Assembly: GCA_024641505.1 (NCBI GenBank)
Contig: JAHECY010000020.1
Location: 1-48,934 of the forward strand
Direction of reading: 5' to 3'
From: Gammaproteobacteria bacterium
GTDB lineage: Bacteria > Pseudomonadota > Gammaproteobacteria > SG8-11
DNA length: 48,934 nucleotides
Shown here: positions 27,366 to 35,924 of the stretch, one piece after another
Layout of the letters: the number at the start of each line of letters is the position of its first letter
Numbering within the stretch: the stretch's first letter is position 1
Translations under genes and position numbers: made by a program
Notes under the pieces: model-generated
The model's database searches: none
What the model was told of the DNA's origin: nothing
What the model saw: the letters and a program-made list of their open reading frames with translations, nothing else

Positions 27366-27986
27366 CTATTTCACCACCCGCTTCCACCCCAGCAAATACG
27401 CGTCCAGCAACCAGTAGCCCCCATCGCGTTCAGCGATCGGTATGGTCCGGGCGAAATCTCCCGGCCAAGAATTATTCCGGAAGTTTTGTTCCGCTACTTT
27501 CACGACGCCCGCCCCCCTATCCACAGCGGTAACCACCGCAACATGACCGGTACCGAGGTATTCTTTGGCATAAATCAGGAGATCTCCTTTGGCGGGCATT
27601 GCCGCGGATCCATTGATATATTGCACGAGCTGAAACTCTTCTCCCCCTGGCACTGAAGTCACATGATCGATCTTGTGCCAGATATCCGCCGCCACATCCA
27701 CATCACCATAAACAACGCCCGTGTTCACCAGCAGCCAGCGCCGTGCATATTCCACGCACTGCCACTTGATGCCCGTATAGGTGCCTTCGTATTTCGAGGG
27801 TTCGAATACCACGCATCCGGAATTGCAGTTTGAATAGGCAATTACGCCCGAGGGCGATTTTCCCAAAACACCTCCATAGGCGCTTACGCAGTTGGATTCA
27901 CATTGCGCGGGCAGGGTGGCGCCAAAAGCAGCACTACACCCCAGGCATAGCAGGAAAAAACTCACTTTCCAGAAATATTGGTTCAT
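27366..27986 (-). CDS. Exported CHAP-type amidase resembling glutathionylspermidine amidase
   Basis: ATG 27986 gives 206 residues beginning with a signal peptide (MNQYFWKVSFFLLCLGCSAAFGA). The catalytic set is C77 (WQCVEYARRW), H148 (GTGHVAV) and E166 (VAEQN), the Cys-His-Glu arrangement of CHAP amidases. The flanking sequence (GKSPSGVIAYS, DLLIYAKEYLGTGHVAVV) matches the N-terminal amidase half of glutathionylspermidine synthetase/amidase better than peptidoglycan amidases. The synthetase half is absent. Four extra cysteines lie at 29, 33, 54 and 58. A murein hydrolase function remains possible. Confidence 0.75.
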   Translation of the reverse strand: MNQYFWKVSFFLLCLGCSAAFGATLPAQCESNCVSAYGGVLGKSPSGVIAYSNCNSGCVVFEPSKYEGTYTGIKWQCVEYARRWLLVNTGVVYGDVDVAADIWHKIDHVTSVPGGEEFQLVQYINGSAAMPAKGDLLIYAKEYLGTGHVAVVTAVDRGAGVVKVAEQNFRNNSWPGDFARTIPIAERDGGYWLLDAYLLGWKRVVK

Positions 27987-28201
27987 GACTGTGCACCCGG
28001 GGCAAATGAATGAATGACGAATCATAGCATTGCCAGCCAACAGAAAGGCAACTTCCACCAGGGAAGTTGCCTCACGGCATTGGGGAGAAGTCGCCGTCAA
28101 GTGCGGAGAAAAAATACGCGCACGGGGTATGCACCCAGGTCCCCCGGCTGCATGGAAGCCCTGCCCACCATGGTGACGACACCTTCAGTCGGACAGCGTC
28201 G

Positions 28202-28711
28202 TTATCGGCTCCATGTCGCACGCAGGAACATTTCCTGCGTACTGTATTTACAGGTCATGTTGCCATCATAAGCATTATGAATGGCATCAACCACCGCATG
28301 CGCCAATTGCGGATCGGTGAAGGTGACCACGGCTCCATCCCCCTTGCGAGTTATGGTCATAATGCGCCGCATCGGATGTTCCGCTTTTTCGTGTCGTTCG
28401 ATATTGGTAACCAAGCCCAATATTTCCTCATAATGCTCATGGAAGAACTGTCCGCTTAGGGTCAACATACCGGCAGGCACACGCTCTTTGATACGCCGGC
28501 AGGCGGGGCACCACTCATGCCTGCCTACCGCAAGCTCACTCGTTTTACGCCAGGTCCAGCGACCCCGCACAAAGATCGCACCACATTCCTGACATTCCGT
28601 AGGCTGCGCGGGCTTCGCGCGAGACCCATAGGGATCATGCTCCCGCTCCTCAATCTGATGACGGGATTTACCACGCCGCCGTGGACTATCATTGTTACCA
28701 TCATAATGCAT
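28202..28711 (-). CDS. BCAM0308-like zinc-ribbon protein
   Basis: The 169-residue protein has two CxxC pairs (C40/C43 and C68/C71) that would form one zinc site, a GRWTWRK segment, then a domain with PAGMLTLSGQFFHEH, EKAEHPMRRIM and ATW near the C-terminus, as in BCAM0308-family proteins. AAGGAGG lies 9 bases before the start. The function is not established; the fold suggests nucleic-acid or protein binding. It lies divergent from the hydrolase gene. Confidence 0.75.
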   Translation of the reverse strand: MHYDGNNDSPRRRGKSRHQIEEREHDPYGSRAKPAQPTECQECGAIFVRGRWTWRKTSELAVGRHEWCPACRRIKERVPAGMLTLSGQFFHEHYEEILGLVTNIERHEKAEHPMRRIMTITRKGDGAVVTFTDPQLAHAVVDAIHNAYDGNMTCKYSTQEMFLRATWSR

Positions 28712-28815
28712 CCTGCGCCCCCTCCTTGCCGCTTCTGACTCTATCTATACAATAGAAGCTGTGACGGGAGCATCAGTAGAAACGCCTAGCGTCAGGTAAT
28801 CCGGGAAAACCGTAT

Positions 28816-30372
28816 ATGTCGAAGCGAAGAAACCATGTTGTGAGTTTTGCCGGACGCTGGTCAGGGGCGCTCATGCTATTGACTATTATCACTGCTTGCA
28901 GCCATTTTTCGGGACCGATATCCGAATACAAATCGCTGCCCGAAATCAGTCTGACGTTCATCGCTGAACCGATACTCGACAGTCGGATACAAGTGCTGCA
29001 GGCAGGCTCGCCGGCGTTGCCACCCGTGGTATTGATACACGGCTTGGGTGACGAGGGCATGAACGACTGGAAACATCTGATACCCTTGCTCGCCGAACAC
29101 TACCATGTGCTGGCACTTGATCTGCCGGGGTTTGGCGCATCGGAACGGAAGAATGTTTTGTACAATATCGACAACTATGCGGATGTCGTGAAATGGCTGA
29201 TGGATACGCACAACCCGGCGCCCTATCACATCATCGGTCACTCCCTGGGCGGCGCCATCGCCATGCGCCTGGCGGCGAAATACCCCGCTCGCGTGGCAAC
29301 GATGATACTCGCGGATGTTGCAGGCATTTTGTACCGAACGACCATAACGGAATACATGTTCAGGTTCGACGAAGATCCCGGTGACTCAATCACCAGGATT
29401 TTCCAACCATTCACTAAAGGCTTGAACATGTTACTACGCTCCATGGCCGGCGGTTTTGGCGACATCCGTATACAAAATCGGTTACAGCGCATACTCCATG
29501 ACCCTGATTTACGACGTAAATACCTGCCCGCCGGCAGCAATGTAATCGCAGCTCTGGGACTGGTGTTGGACGACTTCAGCAAGGATCTGGATAATATCGA
29601 CCAGCCTACCTTAATCATCTGGAGCGATAACGATAACATCACCCCCCTGCGTACCGGAAAATTGCTCGAGCACAAACTAAAACATTCAAACTTGAAAATA
29701 ATTCATGACGGTGGTCATGCGCCCATGATCACCCGCCCGGAAACATTCAACCATCTGGTGTTGACCGCTTTGATATCCCCTCCCATGCGGTCTGCCCCGC
29801 TGATTCCTTTGCCGAGGATTTCGACCAATCCAGAACCCGCTTATTGTCTGTATCAGGACGAACCTGTAACTATTTCCGGAGAGTACGGGCATGTCACTAT
29901 CGATCATTGCCCCAATGTCACGTTGCGTAACCTGACCGCTCAACAAATAACCATCAACGAATCGACCGTGGAGATGGATAATATCAGCGTGGGGGGTAGT
30001 AGCTGGGGCATGCTGGTCACTGAATCCATCGTCACTATCCGGCGCAGCTATCTGTCCGGAGAATCCTTCGGCTTGCTGGCGGAAGAATCGCGTGTACAAA
30101 TCGAGCAAAGCGCAAGCCAGGGCTTCTGGTATGGCGCGATTCTGGCTGATTCAGTTGTGGATCTCACGGGCACCATCATCTCGGGCGATAACGCGTTACA
30201 TGTTATCGACAGCGAACTGCTGGCCACCGGCTGTGATTTACTGGGCAAGACCGCAGCCCTGTCCACCGCTTACCCGGCAACACTGATGTTTTCCGTCAGT
30301 CGCCTGCACAACAACCTTCAGGATAGTTACCTGCACGGCCCGGTCATAGTAACGCCGGAGAAAATACGATAA
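28816..30372 (+). CDS. Alpha/beta-hydrolase fused to a beta-helix-like tail (putative lipoprotein)
   Basis: The 518-residue protein has an N-terminal signal with ITAC (C28), then an alpha/beta-hydrolase (about 65-315) with HGLGDEG oxyanion region, nucleophile S143 in GHSLGGA, an acid in IIWSDNDN and catalytic H in GGHAPM. The C-terminal ~180 residues (340-518) consist of short beta-rungs (ITINESTVEMDNISV, SYLSGESFGLLAEESRVQIEQS) typical of a right-handed parallel beta-helix. A lipase or esterase acting on an envelope polymer is plausible, with the beta-helix binding a polysaccharide; both are inference. It is transcribed toward the diguanylate cyclase gene and converges with it. Confidence 0.8.
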   Translation: MSKRRNHVVSFAGRWSGALMLLTIITACSHFSGPISEYKSLPEISLTFIAEPILDSRIQVLQAGSPALPPVVLIHGLGDEGMNDWKHLIPLLAEHYHVLALDLPGFGASERKNVLYNIDNYADVVKWLMDTHNPAPYHIIGHSLGGAIAMRLAAKYPARVATMILADVAGILYRTTITEYMFRFDEDPGDSITRIFQPFTKGLNMLLRSMAGGFGDIRIQNRLQRILHDPDLRRKYLPAGSNVIAALGLVLDDFSKDLDNIDQPTLIIWSDNDNITPLRTGKLLEHKLKHSNLKIIHDGGHAPMITRPETFNHLVLTALISPPMRSAPLIPLPRISTNPEPAYCLYQDEPVTISGEYGHVTIDHCPNVTLRNLTAQQITINESTVEMDNISVGGSSWGMLVTESIVTIRRSYLSGESFGLLAEESRVQIEQSASQGFWYGAILADSVVDLTGTIISGDNALHVIDSELLATGCDLLGKTAALSTAYPATLMFSVSRLHNNLQDSYLHGPVIVTPEKIR

Positions 30373-30386
30373 ACGATCGACCGCCC

Positions 30387-31373
30387 TTAGTTTCTGACGC
30401 AATTGCGACCGGCACCTTTTGCCCGATACAACGCCGCATCCGCTCGCGCCAGCAACGTGGCGCCATCCTGGCCCGGCCCGAGTTGCGCCAAACCAATGGA
30501 CACCGTCACCGGTGACGACGGTTGTTGTTCCGAGCCACCGGGCACCTGTGCGGATACCGCTATGCGTATCCGCTCCGCCACATCGAGCGCTTCCGCGCCA
30601 TCAGTATCTGGCAACAGCGCGACAAATTCCTCGCCGCCATAACGCGCTGCCATGTCGGTAGGACGCAGTTGCCGCGTCAACGTTTGCGCCACGGCACTCA
30701 AGATCCGATCACCGGCCTGGTGCCCATACATATCGTTGTAGTTTTTAAAGTTATCGATATCAAGAATCAACAAACTCAATTTGGGATTACGCTGCACTAA
30801 GCGCGGCAGGGAATCGTTCAACCAGCGCCGATTGAACAATCCTGTCAAACAATCAATCTTGGCATCCTGCTCATAGGTACGCTGCATCTGGTAACTGTCA
30901 GACAGATTTCTTTGACCTTTACGAATACGCCCCGAGAGAATCAATAGCAGGTTGCGCGCAATGACATGCGAACGGTCGATCAAGGACCAGATATAGACAT
31001 CCTTGATCGCGAACAATAACGTATCGGTAGTTGCGACCACATGCGCAGACGCCGGCATTCCCTCGAGCACCGACATTTCACCCACACAATCGCCGGCTCT
31101 GATGATATCGAGGGTTTCCTCGCTCTCTCCTTCCAGTTGCACCACCAATTCACCACGCATCACCAGGTATAACAGGTGATTTATCTGGCCGGGCACGAAC
31201 AGCTTATCGCCGACAGCCAGTTTGCGGGTGGCACAGGCATCCAGTAACCAGTCGATAACTTCCGCATCTTCGCCGGCAAACACTCTCGTTTGTAACAAGT
31301 CCTGCAGGGTGACTAAACCCTCGGACCCCGAGGCGGCAGCATTACCGTACAATTCGGTATTATTAATTGTCAT
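30387..31373 (-). CDS. Diguanylate cyclase with N-terminal cyclic-nucleotide-binding-like domain
   Basis: ATG 31373 (MTINN) is preferred to the TTG 15 bases upstream. The 328-residue protein has a CNB-like domain (about 20-135) and a GGDEF domain (about 165-328) with the active-site motif GGEEF (246-250) and an RxxD inhibitory site (R237-D240) five residues before it. It therefore should make c-di-GMP and be inhibited by it. The CNB domain lacks the usual phosphate-binding Arg in its cassette (EGMPASAHV instead of an R-S/T-A motif), so it probably does not bind cAMP in the usual way. It could control the PilZ-bearing synthase encoded 1.4 kb away. Confidence 0.9.
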   Translation of the reverse strand: MTINNTELYGNAAASGSEGLVTLQDLLQTRVFAGEDAEVIDWLLDACATRKLAVGDKLFVPGQINHLLYLVMRGELVVQLEGESEETLDIIRAGDCVGEMSVLEGMPASAHVVATTDTLLFAIKDVYIWSLIDRSHVIARNLLLILSGRIRKGQRNLSDSYQMQRTYEQDAKIDCLTGLFNRRWLNDSLPRLVQRNPKLSLLILDIDNFKNYNDMYGHQAGDRILSAVAQTLTRQLRPTDMAARYGGEEFVALLPDTDGAEALDVAERIRIAVSAQVPGGSEQQPSSPVTVSIGLAQLGPGQDGATLLARADAALYRAKGAGRNCVRN

Positions 31374-31431
31374 GCCGATTTCTCCCAATCATGATTGGCG
31401 CAACCTGCAATGGACTCACCAAGATTCGTTA

Positions 31432-31713
31432 CTATTTCAACAAATCTCCAGGCAACGGTACGGCGGGAAGCTTTTCTAATGATTTCAGCACTTTTGCTGC
31501 ATTTATTTTCGGCGCTGTCTTGGCTACGCCCCCAATAACCGCGGTGGGATCGGGAACGGCAGGAACTACTTTGGCGGTTTCATTGACCACCTGGCCCGGA
31601 GATTTCACTGCCGGCACCGGCGGTACCGGTACACGGGGCACCATCGGAGCGTGGACGACTCGAACACAGGACACTAGAATTGCCGCAATGGCGACATGCA
31701 GTAAGGCTTTCAT
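31432..31713 (-). CDS. Small Pro/Val-rich lipoprotein
   Basis: ATG 31713 has AGGAG 6 bases upstream. The 93-residue product has a signal ending in ILVSC (C16) and a mature part rich in Pro, Val and Lys (VPRVPVPPVPAVK). No domain is recognised. It lies between the BcsS-like gene and the diguanylate cyclase gene, 58 bp before the cyclase start, so it may be co-transcribed with it. An envelope spacer or scaffold role is a guess. Confidence 0.6.
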   Translation of the reverse strand: MKALLHVAIAAILVSCVRVVHAPMVPRVPVPPVPAVKSPGQVVNETAKVVPAVPDPTAVIGGVAKTAPKINAAKVLKSLEKLPAVPLPGDLLK

Positions 31714-32020
31714 AACCGGCTCCTGGGGTGTCAGTTGAAAAATAGTGCAGCATACGCGAATACTTTTCAAGCGACCAATCATTGTGCGGTAATCCGCCCC
31801 GCGCCAAAAAGCATTCAAAAACCGTTCCGCATCTCTTCTTTACCCGTGCACCCGTATGGCTTTATATCGTACCCATGCGGATGGACAAACAATGATGCTT
31901 ACCACCCATAAACGGTGCTGCCGGAATAAATTCGGTAAATCATCGCGCGATGGCCTCGCAAGTATCGCGCCAATATTCGCACTCGCGAACCCTGGGCTCC
32001 AATACCGGACGGGGTGCCGG
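31714..32020. other. Gap between the lipoprotein gene and the bcsS-like gene
   Basis: This 307-bp stretch is free of convincing ORFs and of strong hairpins. It should include the promoter of the small lipoprotein gene. Nothing else stands out. Confidence 0.3.
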
Positions 32021-32731
32021 CTAATTCGTCGACTGCACGTAGACGAGCTCCACGGCGAGGTAGGCGACGGCATCCAAATCCCGGGCCTGACTGACGCCCA
32101 ATCCGAGATTCATACTGAGACCGCTGCCGATATTAAAACCGTCCACGGCATATCCCAACTTGTTGATATGATAATCCGGGCCGCCACTGGCAACCAGCGC
32201 CAAACCATGACGCAGACCGTCCCCAGGGGCGGCCTTACTGCCCTTGACGCGCAGCCAATAACTGTCGGGGCCGATTTCATAACTGTAATTCTCGTCGCTG
32301 CGCCAACCTTCCGGCCACAGCTGGTAGGCTTCGGCAAGCAAAGTGAAGCCGGAATGCGAACCGCTGTTATCGGCACCGGGTTGATCCGGCGACAATCGAG
32401 TACGGCGTTGCCCTAGACCACCATACAAGGACCAGGCTCCATTGGCCGTGGGCATTTTATAGCCTAACGCCAATTGCGCGCCGGGAGCGATGGCCGTGAC
32501 CGTGGTTTCATTTACCTTGTATTGGTACTGCAGTCGATCCGCCCACACCCTGCCCTGCAATCCTGAGCCCAAGGTGCCGGAGCCCAGGGGAATAAGCCCG
32601 CCCGCAAAGACATAGCTGCCCTGACCGGCGAACTCCGCGCCGCTGAGCGCCACCCATTCCTGCGCATGCGCGGGTACCGCATACGCCATACCAAGAGTCA
32701 GGGCCCAAACATACTTTCTGTTAATCTTCAT
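32021..32731 (-). CDS. bcsS: BcsS-like outer-membrane protein of cellulose biosynthesis
   Basis: The 236-residue product has a signal peptide (MKINRKYVWALTLGMAYAVPAHA) and a beta-barrel pattern of about ten strands with alternating aromatic/small residues (GSGLQGRVWADRLQYQY, GLALVASGGPDYHIN). It resembles the BcsS family found in some cellulose operons. Its gene begins 10 bp after the stop of the cellulose synthase-like gene, so they form an operon. A role as an outer-membrane glucan-secretion or modification factor is inferred from that pairing. Confidence 0.65.
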   Translation of the reverse strand: MKINRKYVWALTLGMAYAVPAHAQEWVALSGAEFAGQGSYVFAGGLIPLGSGTLGSGLQGRVWADRLQYQYKVNETTVTAIAPGAQLALGYKMPTANGAWSLYGGLGQRRTRLSPDQPGADNSGSHSGFTLLAEAYQLWPEGWRSDENYSYEIGPDSYWLRVKGSKAAPGDGLRHGLALVASGGPDYHINKLGYAVDGFNIGSGLSMNLGLGVSQARDLDAVAYLAVELVYVQSTN

Positions 32732-32741
32732 TCCACAAACC

Positions 32742-34988
32742 TTAGCCCGTTGTCACGCTTACCGGTACCGGCACGCTCTTGGGTAACGAGGCGTAGCGGC
32801 TGAACTCCGAGGCATAAAAAACACCATAGTCAGTTTGCACCTGCTGCACGTTGCTCAATTGTCCGCGCACCCGCCCGTTTTCACCGATACCCAAAGGCTG
32901 ACAGAAAAATTCAGCGGCCGCCGCGGGTTGTTCCACGGTCAGCAAGCGTGCCGCATGACGACCGTTGCCTGATGGAAACAGCACCCCCAACTGCAGCCGC
33001 CCTGACGCGTCAGCGCTGTCATAATAGACCGGCATCCAGGCATTGTTATAAGTCATGGCACCGTTACCGGGTGCGCTACGATCCATCAATTTACGCATGC
33101 GCCCAATCGGCGTCAGCGCCTGTTCATGCAACCCCAGCATTCGCCATTGGACATCGGTGCCGAACAGGAATTTCTCCATCTCATCCTGATCTCGCGCGGA
33201 TTGCCAGCTGATTTGCATTCCATATTCATGCAACCCGGTGGTCTGCTCATAGCGATCCGGCTCGACATTACTGCGCACCTCGGTGTGCGGCACAAGAGGC
33301 GTGCGATAACATACCCGGCCCTTCAGATAGACTTTGCGTCCCGGCAGAAATATTTCGCCCATCACTTCCTGCTGCGGCCGAAGCTCCCGGTCACACACAA
33401 AGGCGGCGCCACTGGACGAGACATTGCCTATCACTCCCGGCAGTGCCTGCCCTAAGTCATCGATCACCTGTCCCGTCAGCGGTACTTCAAAGCGATATTC
33501 GCGGCGTCGGTGCCGGCGCCGCAAAGTAAAGCGCGTCACGAAACCCGCCAAGCCCAAGTTGATGGTCGCCCAGACTACGTTTACCCACAACGCCATGGGC
33601 GTGAGATGCTGATAATTCACCCATAACACGATACCCGCGACAATGGCAAATAAACTGGCGACCAGAATCCCAATTTGCGGCATTACCTGCGCCCGGTCGT
33701 CCCCGCTGTCGTGATTCTTGTCGGTGACGCGGAACCCTTTATCGCTGTTGCTAAACAAGCCCAGGGTCGCCTGAGCAAAGGTGGCAAAACGGGCCATATT
33801 AAACTCTTCCGTGAACACGGAACGCCCGTAGCCACGACCGACTTCCTCATACGCCCAGAAACACAAAAAGTAGTAAGGAAGGAAATATGCCAGATACTCC
33901 AAACCCAGCACATTGATCGGAAGAATTCCGGTAATCAATACCACCACCGGCGCGATATAAAACACCAATTTCTGCCACCCGTCAAAATAGGTGGACACGG
34001 AAGCCAGATAGTTAACACGCTGCGCCAGGGTCAGCCCGCGGCCAAACACGATGCCTTCCTTACGCCACACCTGCATGGCACCCTGCCCCCAACGTTTGCG
34101 TTGCACCAGAAACTCCCGAATGGAATCCGGCGCCACGCCAAAGGCCAGACTTTCGGGGTAATACACGGATTTAAAGCCGCGCTTGTGCAATCGTATGGAG
34201 GTATGCAGATCCTCGGTGATGGTACCGGTCGCAAAACCGTCAATACTATCCAGCGCGGACCGCCGAATCACGGCGCAACTGCCGCAGAAAAACGCCGCGT
34301 TCCAATAATCCTTGCCCCGCTGTATGACCCGAAAGAACAGAGACTGCTCGGTCCACACAAAATTTAATCGCTTGTGCTTACGATGCTGAAACGAATCCAG
34401 ATTATAGAAATCCTGAGGCGTCTGCACAAATGCGACGCGTGGATCACTGAAAAAACCCAGCGTCTTAGTTAAAAAGGAACGACCCGGCACATGGTCCGCA
34501 TCGAAGATGGCAACAAACTCCCCGTCGGCATGGCACAAGGCATTGTTCAAATTCCCGGCCTTGGCATGTTCGTTGTTGGTACGCGCCAGATACCTGCAGC
34601 CAAACTGCTGGGCCAGAGCACGCAATTCCGGTCGATCGCCATCATCCAGCAACCAGGTGACATGTGGATAATCGATACGGCAGGCGGCGGCCACCGTGTG
34701 GCGTACCAGATCCAGACTTTCGTTGTAAGTCGGGATAAAGACATCGACTGACAAATCCCTGGGCGCCGGCAATGATTGCGGATCAGTGGCGCGAAACACC
34801 ATAAATATATGCATCACCGCGGTGAGGTAGCCAAACACCTCGGCACCCCAGATCAGCCAGGAAAAAAACAATGCATCAGGATTAAACGTGCCCAGTCGCC
34901 AATACAAATAATATGGCGCGTAGATCAGGAAACTGAAAACCACCCATTGGCTTGCCCGCCCCAAGGACTTCCCAGGCGCTGCCACCAT
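32742..34988 (-). CDS. bcsA: Cellulose synthase-like glycosyltransferase 2 with PilZ domain (BcsA-like)
   Basis: ATG 34988 is preferred (GGGGAG 5 bases upstream) over an in-frame GTG two codons earlier; 748 residues. The GT2 domain has D115/D116, D163-A-D165, the TED motif (258-260) and QRKRW (296-300). The gating loop FRVTDK (419-424) fits the BcsA FxVTxK motif. Four or more membrane helices flank the catalytic domain, and a PilZ domain (about 488-600) has an Arg-rich start (LRRRHRRR) and NVSSSG, consistent with c-di-GMP binding. A ~150-residue tail of unknown function follows. It would make a beta-glucan; cellulose itself is unproven. No bcsB, bcsZ or bcsC is adjacent. Confidence 0.9.
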   Translation of the reverse strand: MVAAPGKSLGRASQWVVFSFLIYAPYYLYWRLGTFNPDALFFSWLIWGAEVFGYLTAVMHIFMVFRATDPQSLPAPRDLSVDVFIPTYNESLDLVRHTVAAACRIDYPHVTWLLDDGDRPELRALAQQFGCRYLARTNNEHAKAGNLNNALCHADGEFVAIFDADHVPGRSFLTKTLGFFSDPRVAFVQTPQDFYNLDSFQHRKHKRLNFVWTEQSLFFRVIQRGKDYWNAAFFCGSCAVIRRSALDSIDGFATGTITEDLHTSIRLHKRGFKSVYYPESLAFGVAPDSIREFLVQRKRWGQGAMQVWRKEGIVFGRGLTLAQRVNYLASVSTYFDGWQKLVFYIAPVVVLITGILPINVLGLEYLAYFLPYYFLCFWAYEEVGRGYGRSVFTEEFNMARFATFAQATLGLFSNSDKGFRVTDKNHDSGDDRAQVMPQIGILVASLFAIVAGIVLWVNYQHLTPMALWVNVVWATINLGLAGFVTRFTLRRRHRRREYRFEVPLTGQVIDDLGQALPGVIGNVSSSGAAFVCDRELRPQQEVMGEIFLPGRKVYLKGRVCYRTPLVPHTEVRSNVEPDRYEQTTGLHEYGMQISWQSARDQDEMEKFLFGTDVQWRMLGLHEQALTPIGRMRKLMDRSAPGNGAMTYNNAWMPVYYDSADASGRLQLGVLFPSGNGRHAARLLTVEQPAAAAEFFCQPLGIGENGRVRGQLSNVQQVQTDYGVFYASEFSRYASLPKSVPVPVSVTTG

Positions 34989-35262
34989 ATCCACTCCCCG
35001 TTTTTTATGCCATTGACCAACGATTTAACCGCTAAATGCCGTTAAGTGTAGACAGATGCACCATCATTGTAAAAGCAAATTTTACAATAAGCCGGGGAGC
35101 CGATCCGAACTAATGACAACTAGCGGACAATAACCGAACATGACCGTTGGCGAGTGCAACAAATCCGTGGCGTCGAATCCAGCAAAAAGAATATTTTAGT
35201 CCTGATGACCGCGCCCACACCCCTCCATCCCCTCCCGCCCTAACCTGGCAAGCCAGATGACA
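34989..35262. promoter_or_regulatory. bcsA promoter region with a 9-bp inverted repeat
   Basis: A perfect inverted repeat, ATTGTAAAA-GCAAA-TTTTACAAT (35066-35074 and 35080-35088), lies about 80 bp upstream of the bcsA start. It has no GC stem, so it is more likely an operator than a terminator. No -35/-10 pair was assigned. The rest of the gap carries no ORF. Confidence 0.45.
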
Positions 35263-35874
35263 CTAGGGCCCGAGGGTGGCCAGATGATCCGCAAGTGCTT
35301 GAATTTCAGCGGCGGAAAATACCCCGATGAATCTACGCATCTCGTTGACGGTGCTTATAGCGACGCTGATACGGCTTGCCGGCGCACTCTGAATGGAGGT
35401 GTTGCGGGAGTCTTGGGTACCGGAGCCATCTACCCCATGGCAGCTGACGCAATTTTCGGTGAACAACTTCGCCCCCACGCTCCAAACCGTGATGCCAATG
35501 GTTTCACTGGCGGTGTGCGCCGGGGTTTCCCGAGTAGTGACCGTGAACTGCACGGAATATTTTCCCGCCAGATCGGCCCCGGGTGTCCAGGTAAATACAC
35601 CGCTGCTTTGGTCGAAAACGGCGGGGTTACCGGTGACGCCGTAAGGGTTGGGATCCGGCCCTACCGTGCCGTCAGTGCTGAAATCCATGGCAACTTCGGT
35701 GGACACCGTGGTCTGGAGCGAGATCGTCAGGGTTTGATCAAACACGACTTGCTGATCACCAATCGCGGCAAGACTGACGCCATTGGCCTGTTGCGCCGTC
35801 AGGGGCACATCGCTGCCGCCACAGGCGCCCAACGACAGGGCAGCCACAAACAACAACGGTATGGTACTGCGCAC
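35263..35874 (-). CDS. Lipoprotein with Ig-like and cytochrome c domains
   Basis: The frame begins at GTG 35874, and the 203-residue product has a lipobox LGAC (C18). Residues about 40-130 look like an immunoglobulin/cadherin-type beta-sandwich (VFDQSSGVFTWTPGADLAGKYSVQFTV). Residues 135-203 contain a haem c site (C-V-S-C-H) followed by a possible axial Met in NEMRRFIG. It would be an envelope-anchored electron carrier. It lies between fabB and bcsA with no obvious operon partner. Confidence 0.65.
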   Translation of the reverse strand: MRSTIPLLFVAALSLGACGGSDVPLTAQQANGVSLAAIGDQQVVFDQTLTISLQTTVSTEVAMDFSTDGTVGPDPNPYGVTGNPAVFDQSSGVFTWTPGADLAGKYSVQFTVTTRETPAHTASETIGITVWSVGAKLFTENCVSCHGVDGSGTQDSRNTSIQSAPASRISVAISTVNEMRRFIGVFSAAEIQALADHLATLGP

Positions 35875-35924
35875 CCTCCCCTCCCTCCCAGTGTTTTACA
35901 TGGCACTGGTCAGATCAGATCTGC

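Noticed and set aside
32512-32708. Minus-strand frames overlapping the bcsS-like gene
   Set aside because: They are out-of-frame shadows within a protein that has a signal peptide and barrel pattern.
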